Origin: Bacillus sp. M6-12
GTDB taxonomy: Bacteria > Bacillota > Bacilli > Bacillales > DSM-1321
NCBI RefSeq assembly: GCF_002860285.1
Contig: NZ_PGVF01000009.1
Span: forward strand, 124,001-188,000
DNA length: 64,000 bases
Direction of reading: 5' to 3'
Both the position numbers and the translations under genes were made by a program. The notes beneath the pieces are model-generated. The model had not been told where the DNA came from. It saw only the letters and a program-made list of their open reading frames with translations, and made no database searches. Below, piece by piece: positions 18,086-26,626 of this stretch (its first letter is position 1; every line of letters starts with the position of its first letter).

Positions 18086-18166
18086 GTGCAGCCTTTATAT
18101 GAAAGTTATTATTCTTATGAAATATCAGGCCCTAATATCACACACAAATGCTGTTATCATACATAA
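18086..18166 (+). CDS. Very short ORF with strong ribosome site
   Basis: A 26-residue Tyr-rich peptide (start MQPLYESYYSYEISG) from a GTG preceded by AAGGGAAGGGG. The Shine-Dalgarno is convincing but somewhat distant and no family is recognised. It could be a small exported or spore-associated peptide, or chance. Confidence 0.25.
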   Translation: MQPLYESYYSYEISGPNITHKCCYHT

Positions 18167-18259
18167 GTTTAAGTATTTAAAAAGGAATTTTATGTTAAAA
18201 TAGGCAGTGGGATAAAATTAAATTCCTATACATGCATTTTTTTCCAGGAGGGAAGGCCC

Positions 18260-18463
18260 GTGAGAAGCAATACGCAAGTTGCTTTAGCTGTGTCTCTGTT
18301 TGTTTTAGCCGGTTTTCCAATATTTTTTTTCATTGTTTCTATGGCTGCAGGGCAATGGAATTACCTGTTATTTAGTATTCCTGCTTCAATGACTGCTGGG
18401 TTAACGGGTTTAATGCTAACAATTCAGCAAATCAAAAAGGAGCGTAAGGGTATCAAACACTGA
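18260..18463 (+). CDS. Small two-span membrane protein
   Basis: A 67-residue protein with hydrophobic segments at about 8-30 and 35-55 and a basic tail (QQIKKERKGIKH). GTG start with AGGAGGGAAGG upstream. Followed by a clean terminator, so it is its own unit. Function unknown. Confidence 0.6.
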   Translation: MRSNTQVALAVSLFVLAGFPIFFFIVSMAAGQWNYLLFSIPASMTAGLTGLMLTIQQIKKERKGIKH

Positions 18464-18488
18464 AAATTTAACATGAAGGTAAAGTAAA

Positions 18489-18519
18489 AATGCTCAGAAA
18501 ATTATCTGAGCATTTTTTT
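18489..18519 (+). terminator. Intrinsic terminator
   Basis: AATGCTCAGA and TCTGAGCATT form a perfect 10-bp stem around AAATTA, followed by a run of T. Confidence 0.85.
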
Positions 18520-18577
18520 ATATGTGGGAAGGGGAGATCTAGACTGTTGTGCGGAAAAGAAAAACTTAAGATGTTTT

Positions 18578-18787
18578 TTACTTATGCCCCTGAATAGGAA
18601 TTAGTGCACCTTTTTTAATCCAGTAATAAAAATTGTCCAGCGGGAAGACGCCTCTGGAATTGGAATTATTCATTTGAATAACAACACTTCCTTTTTTGCT
18701 TTCAATGATCCTCAAAGTATCTGAATTAGTAATGTTCGGCATAAAGTTGCTTTTGATTTCAAATACCATATCGTTATTCACATTCAT
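18578..18787 (-). CDS. Small protein, unknown function
   Basis: A 69-residue soluble protein (MNVNNDMVFEIKSNFMPNI at the start) with AAGGGAG at eight to nine bases from the ATG. It appears beta-rich, with the segment GSVVIQMNNSNSRGVFPLDN. I do not recognise the family. It is a lone gene on the minus strand. Confidence 0.55.
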   Translation of the reverse strand: MNVNNDMVFEIKSNFMPNITNSDTLRIIESKKGSVVIQMNNSNSRGVFPLDNFYYWIKKGALIPIQGHK

Positions 18788-18855
18788 GTTTATTGCTCCC
18801 TTGGATTTTTTGAATTAAGATTAAAATCCCCTGAAATTTAACATTTATCCATTTG

Positions 18856-19035
18856 TTGGCTGTTTATGAGCAGAATGTGGATCAATTAGCAGGTTTATTT
18901 AAAAATTAACTGAACGAAAACGATGATGATTTCGTCAAACATTATGAATGTATCGTGTTGCGAGCCTGAATTAATCAGACGCTGGAATCAAGCTGATGGG
19001 AGGCATCGGAACTCTTAGGCAAAAAGCAAAGGTAA
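18856..19035 (+). pseudogene. Decayed small gene, possibly IDEAL-domain protein
   Basis: One frame reads protein-like for 59 codons but carries three internal stops: after VDQLAGLFKN, after LNENDDDFVKHYECIVLRA and after INQTLESS. The pattern of an acidic stretch, HYE(C/S)I(V)L(R)A and INQ(T/A)L is reminiscent of the short IDEAL domain of Bacillus proteins; this is a weak recall. The three stops show that it is not expressed as a single protein. Confidence 0.35.
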
Positions 19036-19159
19036 ACAAACCGTTACCGGTGAGAAAAAAAAATAAAGGACCAAACGAATCTTGGTAAGCCTAATCACCA
19101 CAGTATGAAGCCAATGGTTCATGGAGATGTCCTGAAAATGGGGAAAAGGGGAAAATGAG

Positions 19160-19957
19160 ATGAAAAAAAATGATTTTAAAATCGCACTGCTGCTAGCGCT
19201 GATCTGTTTTGTGGCTGGGTTATGCCTGGTCCCATATCAGCTAGAATCATTGAAGAAGACTATGAGTACTGAAAGTTACCAGGCATTTATTGAGGCAACA
19301 CCGATTCCAATGGAATTTGTGAGTTTAATTGCAAGCTTTCAGATTTTTTTAATGAGTCTGCTCTTAGGATTTATCGGAATTAAATTGGCAAGGAAAACAG
19401 GATTTTCACTCGATATTTTGGATTCCATTTTTAGAAAAGGCAAAAAAGTGCTTATTGAGAAAAAGCCGCTGCTATTATCCATACTGTTTGGAGTAATCAC
19501 TGGCCTCATCATTGTCGGTGCTGACCGTTTTTACTATCAGCAAAGGATCAAAGCAATCGGAGAAGCCATGCCTGAGTTTTCTTTGATGGGATTGGTTACC
19601 GGTGTATTATATGGGGGGGTTATGGAGGAAGTTCTATTGAGGCTGTTTTTTATGAGCCTGCTTGTGTGGCTGTTCCTTAAAGCAGCCAGACGGACCAAAG
19701 ATAATGCCTCACCGGCCTTTTTCTGGGCTGCCATCATAATTGCGGCCCTCGTGTTTGCAGCACTGCATCTCCCGGCCACTAAAGGTCTGTTTGGTGAATT
19801 AACGGGAGAAATTATCTTTCGCTCCTTCTTGCTGAACGGTATTGGCGGAATTTTCTTTGGATGGCTGTATTGGAAAAAGGGATTTGAATATAGCATCGTG
19901 GCTCATATGTTTACACATATTTCCATGCAGCTGTTGTTTATTCCGCTATTTTATTAA
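19160..19957 (+). CDS. CPBP-family intramembrane metalloprotease
   Basis: A 265-residue membrane protein of the CAAX-protease/bacteriocin-processing (Abi) family. Motif 1 is EEVLLR (Glu156, Glu157, Arg161), motif 2 is FAALH (His203), and AHMFTH supplies His249/His253; these are the expected metal-site residues, so it should be active. About 7 membrane segments are predicted. Members cleave prenylated or exported peptides or give self-immunity; no bacteriocin gene is adjacent. AAAAGGGG precedes the ATG. Its own terminator follows at 19968. Confidence 0.8.
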   Translation: MKKNDFKIALLLALICFVAGLCLVPYQLESLKKTMSTESYQAFIEATPIPMEFVSLIASFQIFLMSLLLGFIGIKLARKTGFSLDILDSIFRKGKKVLIEKKPLLLSILFGVITGLIIVGADRFYYQQRIKAIGEAMPEFSLMGLVTGVLYGGVMEEVLLRLFFMSLLVWLFLKAARRTKDNASPAFFWAAIIIAALVFAALHLPATKGLFGELTGEIIFRSFLLNGIGGIFFGWLYWKKGFEYSIVAHMFTHISMQLLFIPLFY

Positions 19958-19967
19958 CTAGTAATGC

Positions 19968-20004
19968 AAAAACAGTGTGATTCTATCGACATCACACTGT
20001 TTTT
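19968..20004 (+). terminator. Intrinsic terminator
   Basis: AAAAACAGTGTGAT and ATCACACTGTTTTT form a perfect 14-bp stem with a 9-base loop and T tail. Confidence 0.85.
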
Positions 20005-20051
20005 TTCTTTGCATATTAAAAAAGATAAAGAGCATTTCCGTTTTGTACACT

Positions 20052-20186
20052 TTAGGGCGTTTTAGGCGGGTCAATCCTTATTGCATCTTCAGGGGAAACT
20101 GCCGATCTTATAAAATAGAAAAATAAGCCGCCAACCAATCCGAGGATTATCACATAACCTATAGTTACCACCCATAAATAAGCCAA
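20052..20186 (-). CDS. Small single-span membrane protein
   Basis: A 44-residue protein from a TTG start preceded by AAAGGAGGGG. It has one hydrophobic helix (WVVTIGYVIILGLVGGLFFY) and a short polar tail (DAIRIDPPKTP). The strong ribosome site and clean membrane-tail design support a real gene. Family unknown. Confidence 0.6.
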   Translation of the reverse strand: MAYLWVVTIGYVIILGLVGGLFFYFIRSAVSPEDAIRIDPPKTP

Positions 20187-20378
20187 TAAAAACCCCTCCT
20201 TTTTTGATATATATGCATGGTGTTAAACGAATTTTCCATGTGTTTTTGAAGAATAAAAAGGCCGGTTAATTGGCTGAAACAGATTTATCACCATTTATTA
20301 AACGTTCTCAGCTATTTTGAATGACAGAATTACAAATTGAAAAACAAAGGTATTCAATTTGTAAATGCGGGGGGACCA

Positions 20379-20600
20379 GTGAAGGAATTTGATGTGATTG
20401 CTGTTTGCGGAGGTCTTGAGGGCCTTACATGCGGCCTCGAACTGACCTAAAAAGGAAGATCTGTCCTATTATTGGAATGAGAAAAGATTGCTGGCGGGAG
20501 AACACCTTCTTTTGCTGAAAAAGGGTTATATATCGAATCAGGATTTCATCGATATATCGGCAATTACACGTGCCAAGATCTTTAAAAAAATATTTAAATG
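20379..20600 (+). pseudogene. Decayed FAD-dependent oxidoreductase (phytoene-desaturase-like)
   Basis: From a GTG at 20379 the frame reads FDVIAVCGGLEGLTCGLELT, a degraded form of the Rossmann GxGxxG FAD motif, then stop, then KGRSVLLLE, stop, and EKIAGGRTPSFAEKGLYIES. This is the N-terminal flavin-binding region of NAD(P)/FAD-dependent amine-oxidase/phytoene-desaturase-type enzymes. Two internal stops occur and the frame is lost after about 75 codons; the remaining 350-400 residues are missing. A faint continuation may reach about 20680. Confidence 0.75.
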
Positions 20601-20778
20601 GTAAGAGAAAATTCATATTAGAGCAGATGATAAAGGCAGCTGGTGTTAAGGGTGTGACCTCTATTTGGGAGAATTAAAACGGTGAAAGCAGCCATACTTT
20701 TCCGCTATGAAGGGGGCAGCTTACTCGGGAATAAAAGCGGCATAACTTGTTAAATAAAGAAATATTGAAAAATAAAAT

Positions 20779-20804
20779 CCCACCGCTCTCTTAGGAACGG
20801 TGGG
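20779..20804 (-). terminator. Terminator of the sda unit
   Basis: CCCACCG / CGGTGGG stem; on the minus strand it is followed by ATTTTATTTTT. It lies eight bases after the Sda stop codon. Confidence 0.7.
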
Positions 20805-20811
20805 TTTGTTA

Positions 20812-20934
20812 TCACTTTGTCGTTAATCCGCGTTTTTGCATTTCTTGTTTGAAAAATTTGATCAAATCCTTATCCACTTTCGACACTGCATCCCGATAGG
20901 AAACCACCAACAGCTCATTACTCATAATTTTCAT
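20812..20934 (-). CDS. sda: Sda-like sporulation histidine-kinase inhibitor
   Basis: A 40-residue peptide, MSNELLVVSYRDAVSKVDKD and onward, that matches the B. subtilis Sda pattern (SDELLIESY...D-I--F--E---R-L) in length and in the two-helix hairpin layout. Sda binds the dimerisation domain of KinA/KinB and blocks entry into sporulation when DNA replication is perturbed. GAGGAGG lies eight bases before the ATG at 20932-20934. The start overlaps the end of an upstream small ORF by 17 bases. A KinB-like kinase is encoded at 60935-62191. The identity rests on pattern recall, without alignment. Confidence 0.7.
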   Translation of the reverse strand: MKIMSNELLVVSYRDAVSKVDKDLIKFFKQEMQKRGLTTK

Positions 20935-21130
20935 CTTGCATGCCTCCTCGGTTGGATACTTTTTGATTTTTCCAGCGGATAGGTATGTAAAAATATACTC
21001 CACCCACATTTTGCAGAACATAGACCAATTGTGCCAGAATTGCTAAAACCTTTTCAATTTGTTCAACATACTGCTTCAAAAGCTTCCTGTGTTCTGTGGC
21101 AACGTTTGTGGACCCGATCTTACAGGTCAT
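20918..21130 (-). CDS. Small protein upstream of and overlapping sda
   Basis: A 70-codon frame starting at an ATG with AAGGTGG five bases upstream. The middle is a hydrophobic helix (EQIEKVLAILAQLVYVLQNV); the tail is polar. Its last 17 bases contain the ribosome site spacing and start of the Sda frame, so translation may be coupled. I do not recognise the family; the hydrophobic helix could place it at the membrane. Confidence 0.45.
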   Translation of the reverse strand: MTCKIGSTNVATEHRKLLKQYVEQIEKVLAILAQLVYVLQNVGGVYFYIPIRWKNQKVSNRGGMQDENYE

Positions 21131-21434
21131 GAACACCACCTTTGGGATTCCTAAGAGGTGAGTTCTGTTCCATTTTACAACTAATGAGAGAGTTTGAAAA
21201 GATTTAATTTTCAAATAATTATAAAAGGTACAAATGTATTAGCATTAAATCTTTCGCACTAGGCGAAAAGAGGCTAATGTTTTCCATGTATTATTTTTAT
21301 AGTGAAAAAGATGCAGGAATAAACAATCGAAAATATTAGCAAACTATGCTGAAAAAGGAAATATATAGAGGAAGATTAACTTCTTCCATGCTATAATAAT
21401 GAATCAGTTACATAAGCAATTTAGGAGGTTTACA

Positions 21435-22112
21435 ATGAAAAAGTTCCCAGGAAAACCAAAGATGCTGCTGACGATATTTACAGCTTTTCTATTCTTATTA
21501 TCTGGCTGCGGGACAGATTCTGATAGAGGAAGAGAAGAAAATAAGCAGGCAGATAAACAAACAAGCGAGGGAGCAGTATATCCTAAAGATGTAAAAAATA
21601 ATCCAACAGTAACAATAACAATGGAAAACGGAGGAAAAATTAAGCTTGAGCTATACCCTAAAATTGCCCCTAATACAGTCGCCAACTTTGTTTCACTAAT
21701 TGAGAAAGACTATTATAACGGGGTAATTTTCCACCGTGTAATTCCCGAGTTCATGATCCAAGGCGGCGACCCAGCCGGGAATGGGACTGGCGGACCGGAT
21801 TATTCCATTGCGGGTGAATTTAGTGCAAACGGTTATGAAAATACATTAAAACACACAAGAGGTATACTATCCATGGCCAGGACCCAAGAACCTAATTCTG
21901 CTGGTTCCCAATTCTTTATTATGGTAGCTGATGCTCCATCACTTGATGGATCATACGCTGCATTTGGAAAAGTGCTCGAGGGAATGGAAGTTGTTGATGC
22001 TATCGTAGCGGCTGAACGTGACCCTTCAGATAAACCGCTCAAGGATCAAAAGATGAAAACAGTTGAAGTAGATACAAAAGGATATGACTACCCCGAACCA
22101 AAAAAACAATAA
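21435..22112 (+). CDS. Lipoprotein cyclophilin-type peptidyl-prolyl isomerase
   Basis: A 225-residue protein with a signal peptide and lipobox LLSGC (Cys25), then a polar linker, then a cyclophilin domain from about residue 50. Motifs: VANFVSLIEKDYYNGVIFHR, FMIQGGDPAGNGTGG, and GSQFFIMVADAPSLDGSYAA, which contain the active-site Arg, Gln and Phe. It catalyses proline cis-trans isomerisation outside the cell, anchored in the membrane. I prefer the ATG at 21435 with AGGAGG eight bases upstream. A terminator follows. Confidence 0.9.
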   Translation: MKKFPGKPKMLLTIFTAFLFLLSGCGTDSDRGREENKQADKQTSEGAVYPKDVKNNPTVTITMENGGKIKLELYPKIAPNTVANFVSLIEKDYYNGVIFHRVIPEFMIQGGDPAGNGTGGPDYSIAGEFSANGYENTLKHTRGILSMARTQEPNSAGSQFFIMVADAPSLDGSYAAFGKVLEGMEVVDAIVAAERDPSDKPLKDQKMKTVEVDTKGYDYPEPKKQ

Positions 22113-22124
22113 TTAGCTTAAATT

Positions 22125-22160
22125 AGCCAAGACGTGTTTATTGCTGCGTTTTGGCTTTTA
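22125..22160 (+). terminator. Terminator after the cyclophilin gene
   Basis: AGCCAAGACG / CGTTTTGGCT stem (one G-U pair) with T tail. Confidence 0.65.
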
Positions 22161-22281
22161 TACTGTCGGAATCAAAAACTATCACAGCCTTTTTTGGAGG
22201 TTTAAATTGAAAAGGGACCTAAAACACAAGCAAGACATATAATGTGTTAGTCATAAATGCGTGTTTAAAGGGTGAATAAAC

Positions 22282-22512
22282 ATGGCTTTTTTTATAGTCG
22301 GTATTGTTTATTGGACGTTGTTAGTTTTTTCAGGTGTCTGCGTGATATGGGGATTTTGGAAAAAATCATGGAAAGCGATAATGATAAGCGGTTATGCTTT
22401 GCTGCTTCCAGCCCTATCGCTTTATTTTGGCGGTGCTGAAGGTTGGTTAAAACTGCCGATTCTGCTGCCTATGCTGCTTTTTTGGCTCGCTTATTTGATG
22501 AAAAATAGGTAG
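22282..22512 (+). CDS. Small membrane protein
   Basis: A 76-residue protein with three hydrophobic stretches (about 3-24, 32-48, 55-72) and a short basic tail. AAAGGGTG is seven bases before the ATG. Family not recognised; the Trp-rich short loops are common in Bacillus YczI/YoaS-like proteins but I do not assign one. Confidence 0.6.
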   Translation: MAFFIVGIVYWTLLVFSGVCVIWGFWKKSWKAIMISGYALLLPALSLYFGGAEGWLKLPILLPMLLFWLAYLMKNR

Positions 22513-23124
22513 CGGGCAATATGTGGTAATTTTCGAAAAAGTCGCGCAATTAAAGTTTAACTTCTATATATACGGGTAAAAAAATAATGTAGCGATACAA
22601 ATGTGAATGCACTGGAGCTTATGGCTGAACAGGCAGAAGAATCTTTGTATTGACTACTGCGGAAGCAAGATTTGCTTTATCGACAAAGAAAATCTTTGTC
22701 AATGATGATATTTAACGGTGCTGCAGAAATGGCAGTGATGGCTGTTAAATAGGGCAGATCTTCTCCTAAACATGAGAAAAGCCTATACCAAATTCGGTAA
22801 AGGCTTTTTTCATGTTATTGGGGTTTTTTTCATAACGCTAGGAAGGAATGCAGTATTTATTATTGATGATTTTTATCTCCCAGCCTATGAATGGAAATAA
22901 GCATATATAGTAACACATATTAAAGAGTAAAGGCGGTGTTAGCGAAGCTAACCATACAACTTCCTAAGAGATTACATTTTAATTAATTAATTTTCATTAC
23001 TCCGAACAATAGGCGCAGAACCCCATCTTTTCAACAGAAAAATAGGCGAGTACCCATCAATTTTTATTTCATTTCATCATTATATAAAGAGATAGAAATG
23101 AATGATAAATGAGGATGGATGGGA
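22513..23124. other. Intergenic region with a decayed ORF and an orphan terminator
   Basis: A reading frame at about 22596-22752 reads protein-like (LELMAEQAEESLY, then a stop, then LLRKQDLLYRQRKSLSMMIF) but is split by one TGA and has no start or ribosome site. A terminator-like hairpin follows at 22778-22810 (AAAAGCCT...AGGCTTTTTT). I infer a lost small gene that kept its terminator. Confidence 0.4.
22778..22810 (+). terminator. Terminator behind a decayed ORF
   Basis: AAAAGCCTATACC pairs imperfectly with GGTAAAGGCTTTT and is followed by T residues. Confidence 0.65.
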
Positions 23125-23283
23125 ATGGCGAAGAGATATCGAGGAAAGACATTAAACAGCCTGCCTTCAAGAGGGCGGGGGAACTGCCCATTGTGCGGTA
23201 CATCTAGAATTAAGCTATTGTATCCGCATAGATTAGAAGATAATCAGCTAGTCCAAGTCTGCAAAAAATGCCGGAACAAATGA
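23125..23283 (+). CDS. Small zinc-ribbon protein
   Basis: A 52-residue basic protein with two CxxC knuckles (NCPLCG and VCKKCRN) 27 residues apart, the pattern of a single zinc ribbon as in small ribosome- or RNA-associated proteins. The N-terminus is Arg/Lys-rich (MAKRYRGKTLNSLPSRGRG), consistent with nucleic-acid binding. GAGG lies about ten bases before the ATG. Too short to appear in long-ORF lists. Function unknown. Confidence 0.65.
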   Translation: MAKRYRGKTLNSLPSRGRGNCPLCGTSRIKLLYPHRLEDNQLVQVCKKCRNK

Positions 23284-23307
23284 GTGGTTTTTCGAACTTG
23301 GAATAAG

Positions 23308-23350
23308 GCGTATCCGTTTCCATTTTAAAGGAGACGGAGGCGCATTTTAG
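23308..23350 (+). terminator. Terminator-like hairpin
   Basis: GCGTATCCGTTTCC and GGAGACGGAGGCGC pair over 12-13 positions with small mismatches; the tail ATTTTAG is weak. Confidence 0.5.
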
Positions 23351-23499
23351 GAGAAGAACGAGGATGCAGCAAATACATAATTTTATTTGACTGAAACAGC
23401 AGATAATATTATACTAATAAAATATTACTCAACTGCATAAAAGCGTCACAGCAAGAGAGCATTTTTTTATAGGATAAAAGGTTTTACTATATTATCCTA

Positions 23500-24906
23500 A
23501 TGCCCATTAAACCTGATTATTTGGAAACCAGTGGGATAGGCAGCAGTGCACATAGAAAGGTTGGAGCTATTTTGGGTAAAAGCCATCAGGATCTACAAAA
23601 AGGTTTACTGCCAAGACATGTCCAATTCATTGCTCTTGCGGGCATGATTGGAACAGGCATTTTTAAAGGAAGCTCGGATACACTTAATTTTGCAGGGCCA
23701 AGTGTTGCATTGGCATATTTAGCAGGCGGGTTATTATTATTGATTGTTATGACGGCCCTGGCTGAGATGGCCATTGCCTATCCTAACTTGAACGTACAGC
23801 ATCTTGTTCATAAAGCATTTGGCAACAGAGTTTCATTCATTATTGGATGGCTCTATTGGGTTAACTGGGTTATTGTTACGATTGTTGAAATATTGGCAGC
23901 GGGTAGCTTTCTGAAATACTGGTTCCCTGCACAGCCGTTATGGCTGCTGGCCTTTTTCTGTGCTGTGTTAATAATAGCCATGAACCTTTTTCAGGTAAAA
24001 TACTACGGCGAAATTGAGTTTTGGTTTGCCGGGATAAAAATTATCACCTTAATAGCATTTATTGCTTTAGGGATAGCCATTTTATTTGACGTTATTCCGA
24101 GCTCGGCAGGCTCCTTTTCAAACTACACGGCGCATGGCGGATTTTTTCCTAACGGAATCAGCGGGATGATGAGTGCTTTGCTGATCGTAATGTTTTCTTA
24201 TGGAGGAGCAGAGCTGATTGGCGTTGCTGTCACAGAAACAAAAGACTCCCATAAAGTGCTGCCTAAAATCATTAAAAACACGGTTTGGAGAGTCATCATT
24301 TTTTATGTGATTCCGATTCTGCTTATCTGCGGAATTATGCCTTGGAATAAGGTATCAGGTGAAGACAGTCCATTTGTGCAGGTATTCGATATCACAGGTT
24401 TGCCAGGTGCTGCACATATTATGAATTTTGTTCTATTAACTGCTGTGTTATCAGCCGCTAACTCTGGGATATATGCAACCTCCAGGACTTTATATTCAAT
24501 GGCGCAAAGCGGTGAAGCGCCTAAAAGGCTATTAAAAATTTCACGGCAGGGTATACCTTTAAACGGGATTATGATTACGGCGGCTTGTATCGTGGTAGGG
24601 CTTTTTCTAGCCTATATGGCTCCGGAACAAATTATCAGCTATTTGATGACAATTCCCGGATTCAGCGTTCTTGTTATATGGACAAGCATCTGTCTTGCTC
24701 AATTAAAGCTCCGTCCTCAATATAAGCAGAAACCGTTCTTCCAGGTAAAAGGGTTCCCATTCACGACTATTCTGGCAATAGCTTCCTTAACGATTATCTT
24801 TATCTCATTTGTCTTCAGAAAAGATAATCTGATTGGAACCGCCGTTTGCCTGGCCATTTTACTGCTGCTTACCCTGCTTTCATTTGCCAGGCGTGTGCAA
24901 AAGTGA
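23500..24906 (+). CDS. APC-family amino acid permease
   Basis: A 468-residue permease with about 12 membrane helices. After a 38-residue polar N-terminus comes the APC signature FIALAGMIGTGIFKGSSDTL; the helix 6 region reads LIVMFSYGGAELIGVAVTE, then ETKDSHKVLPKIIK. It imports amino acids by proton symport. The ATG at 23500 has no ribosome site, while an in-frame TTG at 23572 is preceded by AAGGTTGGAG at five bases, so the true protein may start 24 residues later. Ends at a strong terminator. Confidence 0.85.
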   Translation: MPIKPDYLETSGIGSSAHRKVGAILGKSHQDLQKGLLPRHVQFIALAGMIGTGIFKGSSDTLNFAGPSVALAYLAGGLLLLIVMTALAEMAIAYPNLNVQHLVHKAFGNRVSFIIGWLYWVNWVIVTIVEILAAGSFLKYWFPAQPLWLLAFFCAVLIIAMNLFQVKYYGEIEFWFAGIKIITLIAFIALGIAILFDVIPSSAGSFSNYTAHGGFFPNGISGMMSALLIVMFSYGGAELIGVAVTETKDSHKVLPKIIKNTVWRVIIFYVIPILLICGIMPWNKVSGEDSPFVQVFDITGLPGAAHIMNFVLLTAVLSAANSGIYATSRTLYSMAQSGEAPKRLLKISRQGIPLNGIMITAACIVVGLFLAYMAPEQIISYLMTIPGFSVLVIWTSICLAQLKLRPQYKQKPFFQVKGFPFTTILAIASLTIIFISFVFRKDNLIGTAVCLAILLLLTLLSFARRVQK

Positions 24907-24941
24907 TTTCACGCTATATCCAAGGACAATTGAAGTTAGGG

Positions 24942-24970
24942 TCCCCGTTTTTAAGCGGGGATTTTTTTTT
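24942..24970 (+). terminator. Intrinsic terminator after the permease
   Basis: TCCCCG and CGGGGA stem with a T-rich loop, followed by nine T residues. Confidence 0.85.
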
Positions 24971-25052
24971 GTTCAGGGAAGGGGGATCTGTTATTCAAAC
25001 GATTAGAATTTGCAGGAAAGAAAAAATCACCCTCTGAGGATGATTTAATTAC

Positions 25053-25517
25053 TTAGGCGGTATACAGCATTTCCAGCCTCTTTTTTGTCATATCTGCCAA
25101 CAGCGTATTTCTTAATGACTCTGACATTTTTAAAAGTAATTCAAGCACTATCGCCAATCCGTTTTTATAGCCATTATTAACTGCATGCAGGTCACAGTTT
25201 AATTCAGCTTCAAGATTCTGTTCACCGCTGGCTACCGGGTATGCCAGATGCCCAAGCTCATGAAAAAGGATGGCTTCTCTTATGTCGGGTTCTGAACAGA
25301 AAACCTCATAGTCATATACTACGATGATTTTTTCATATTCTGCGTGTGCAGAATGAAAGCAGCCCGTTAGTAAGCGGCAATCAATATCCCAAAAATACAG
25401 CCAATCCTCGCTCCTCAGACCAGTGTGCTTCAAAATCGCTTTCTTGTCCTCCACAATCGCTACTTTTCCGGCCAAACCATACTTTGCCTGATCCAATTCC
25501 TCGCATATGCACAACAT
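25053..25517 (-). CDS. ImmA/IrrE-type zinc metallopeptidase
   Basis: A 154-residue protein with the zincin motif HELGH (His86, Glu87, His90) and a downstream acidic ligand candidate in NLEAELNCD. Layout and length match the ImmA/IrrE (DUF955) family, which cleaves phage-type or stress repressors. The usual partner, an XRE repressor, is absent next to it. I prefer the ATG at 25515-25517 because AAGGGTGAAGGA directly precedes it; the longer frame from 25535 has no ribosome site. Confidence 0.7.
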   Translation of the reverse strand: MLCICEELDQAKYGLAGKVAIVEDKKAILKHTGLRSEDWLYFWDIDCRLLTGCFHSAHAEYEKIIVVYDYEVFCSEPDIREAILFHELGHLAYPVASGEQNLEAELNCDLHAVNNGYKNGLAIVLELLLKMSESLRNTLLADMTKKRLEMLYTA

Positions 25518-26010
25518 TTCCTTCACCCTTAACATTCTGTCTGTTTTTTAATTTTATGTATCGGCTGGTTTTAAAAAACATTTATCAGAATTTTCATATA
25601 AAAAAATAAATTGGCTCATAAAAACAGTAATGGTAAAAAAGAGAAATTTTGAACTTGACAGTTATATATACCGTTTCAAAAAGAAACTCTTGATGGCAGC
25701 TTTGCCGATTTATATGAACAAAGTATTGGCTTTGTACTTTTATGCAGTTTTACAGGTTTCACTTTTATAAAAAGAAGAAACACGGCAGCCTTTCAGCAGG
25801 GCAAGGAAAAGCACGTTAATTAGACAGCGGTGATATTGCTGTTAACAAAAATTCCCTGATGTATAATATACTATATAACAGCCGGCATTGCTTAGAGGTA
25901 GTTTGGTGAATTTTGCAGCCGGTTATTGCAAATAATGGCTGCTGCTGGGCGATGCCAAACTGTTCCAAATTCTGTTTGCTTAAAAATCAATGATTTGGAG
26001 GTCTCTTTTT
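25518..26010. other. Intergenic region with a possible structured leader
   Basis: No gene. Near 25861 there is a TATAATATACT tract usable as a -10 element. From 25900 to 25961 a two-level hairpin can form just upstream of the DUF1801 gene. Confidence 0.45.
25900..25961 (+). promoter_or_regulatory. Possible structured 5' leader of the DUF1801 gene
   Basis: AGTTTGG (25900-25906) pairs with CCAAACT (25955-25961), enclosing GCAGCC (25915-25920) paired with GGCTGC (25937-25942). The fold ends 49 bases before the ATG. No T-run follows, so it is not a simple terminator. It matches no riboswitch I recognise. Confidence 0.35.
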
Positions 26011-26433
26011 ATGTACAAACAAAAAACAAAGGAAACGGACCGCAGCGTAATTGAATTTATCGAAGCCGTTGAAAATCCTAAAAAGCGGGAAGATGCATAT
26101 AAATTATTGGATATTTTCACCGAAACGACCGGATATGAGGCAAAAATGTGGGGGCCGAGCATTATCGGTTTTGGTTCCTACCATTATAAATATGATTCCG
26201 GCCATGAGGGTGATGCACCACTAGTCGGTTTTTCACCGCGCAAAGCAAAGCACAGTTTATATTTTGCGCCTGGTGAAACAAAACGGGAGGAATTACTAAA
26301 TCAATTTGGCAAGCATACAACCGGCAAAGCCTGTGTTTATATCAATAAAGTTTCTGATATAGATCTTGATGTCTTAAAAAAGCTAATCAGGGAATCGGTT
26401 GTATTTTTAAGAGAAAAGTATCCGAGTAAATAA
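26011..26433 (+). CDS. DUF1801 domain protein
   Basis: A 140-residue protein with the DUF1801/YdhG-like pattern: EFIEAVENPKKREDAYKLL, GYEAKMWGPSIIGFGSYHYK, LVGFSPRKAKHSLYF and KLIRESVVFLREKYPSK. The fold is small alpha/beta; biochemical role unknown. GGAGG is ten bases before ATG 26011, so the longer frame from 25990 is rejected. It is preceded by a possible structured leader. Confidence 0.75.
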   Translation: MYKQKTKETDRSVIEFIEAVENPKKREDAYKLLDIFTETTGYEAKMWGPSIIGFGSYHYKYDSGHEGDAPLVGFSPRKAKHSLYFAPGETKREELLNQFGKHTTGKACVYINKVSDIDLDVLKKLIRESVVFLREKYPSK

Positions 26434-26510
26434 GCTGACCAGCTTTGCGGAATAAATATTATTTTCCAGATTTGAACGGCAGCCAGAATCTCAGAAGGGA
26501 GGCAGGATAA

Positions 26511-26612
26511 ATGGGAACAATTGTAGCCATCGGCGGGGGAGAGATAAGCAAATATGGTGCTAGTATGAAAATACTAAATAGATTAATCGAGCAAGCGAAA
26601 AACCCGAATTGA
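26511..26612 (+). pseudogene. 5' fragment of a peptidase S51 gene
   Basis: A GGGAGG ribosome site and ATG start a 33-codon frame, MGTIVAIGGGEISKYG and onward, which matches the N-terminal strand of S51 (peptidase E/YgaJ-type) proteins, where MGTIVAIGGGE is typical. It stops after AKNPN, before the catalytic Ser region; the rest is missing. Confidence 0.55.
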
Positions 26613-26626
26613 TTAACAGGATCCGT

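Noticed and set aside
25053..25517. ImmA-like peptidase considered as part of an ICE or prophage
   Set aside because: No XRE repressor, integrase or attachment repeats are found nearby.
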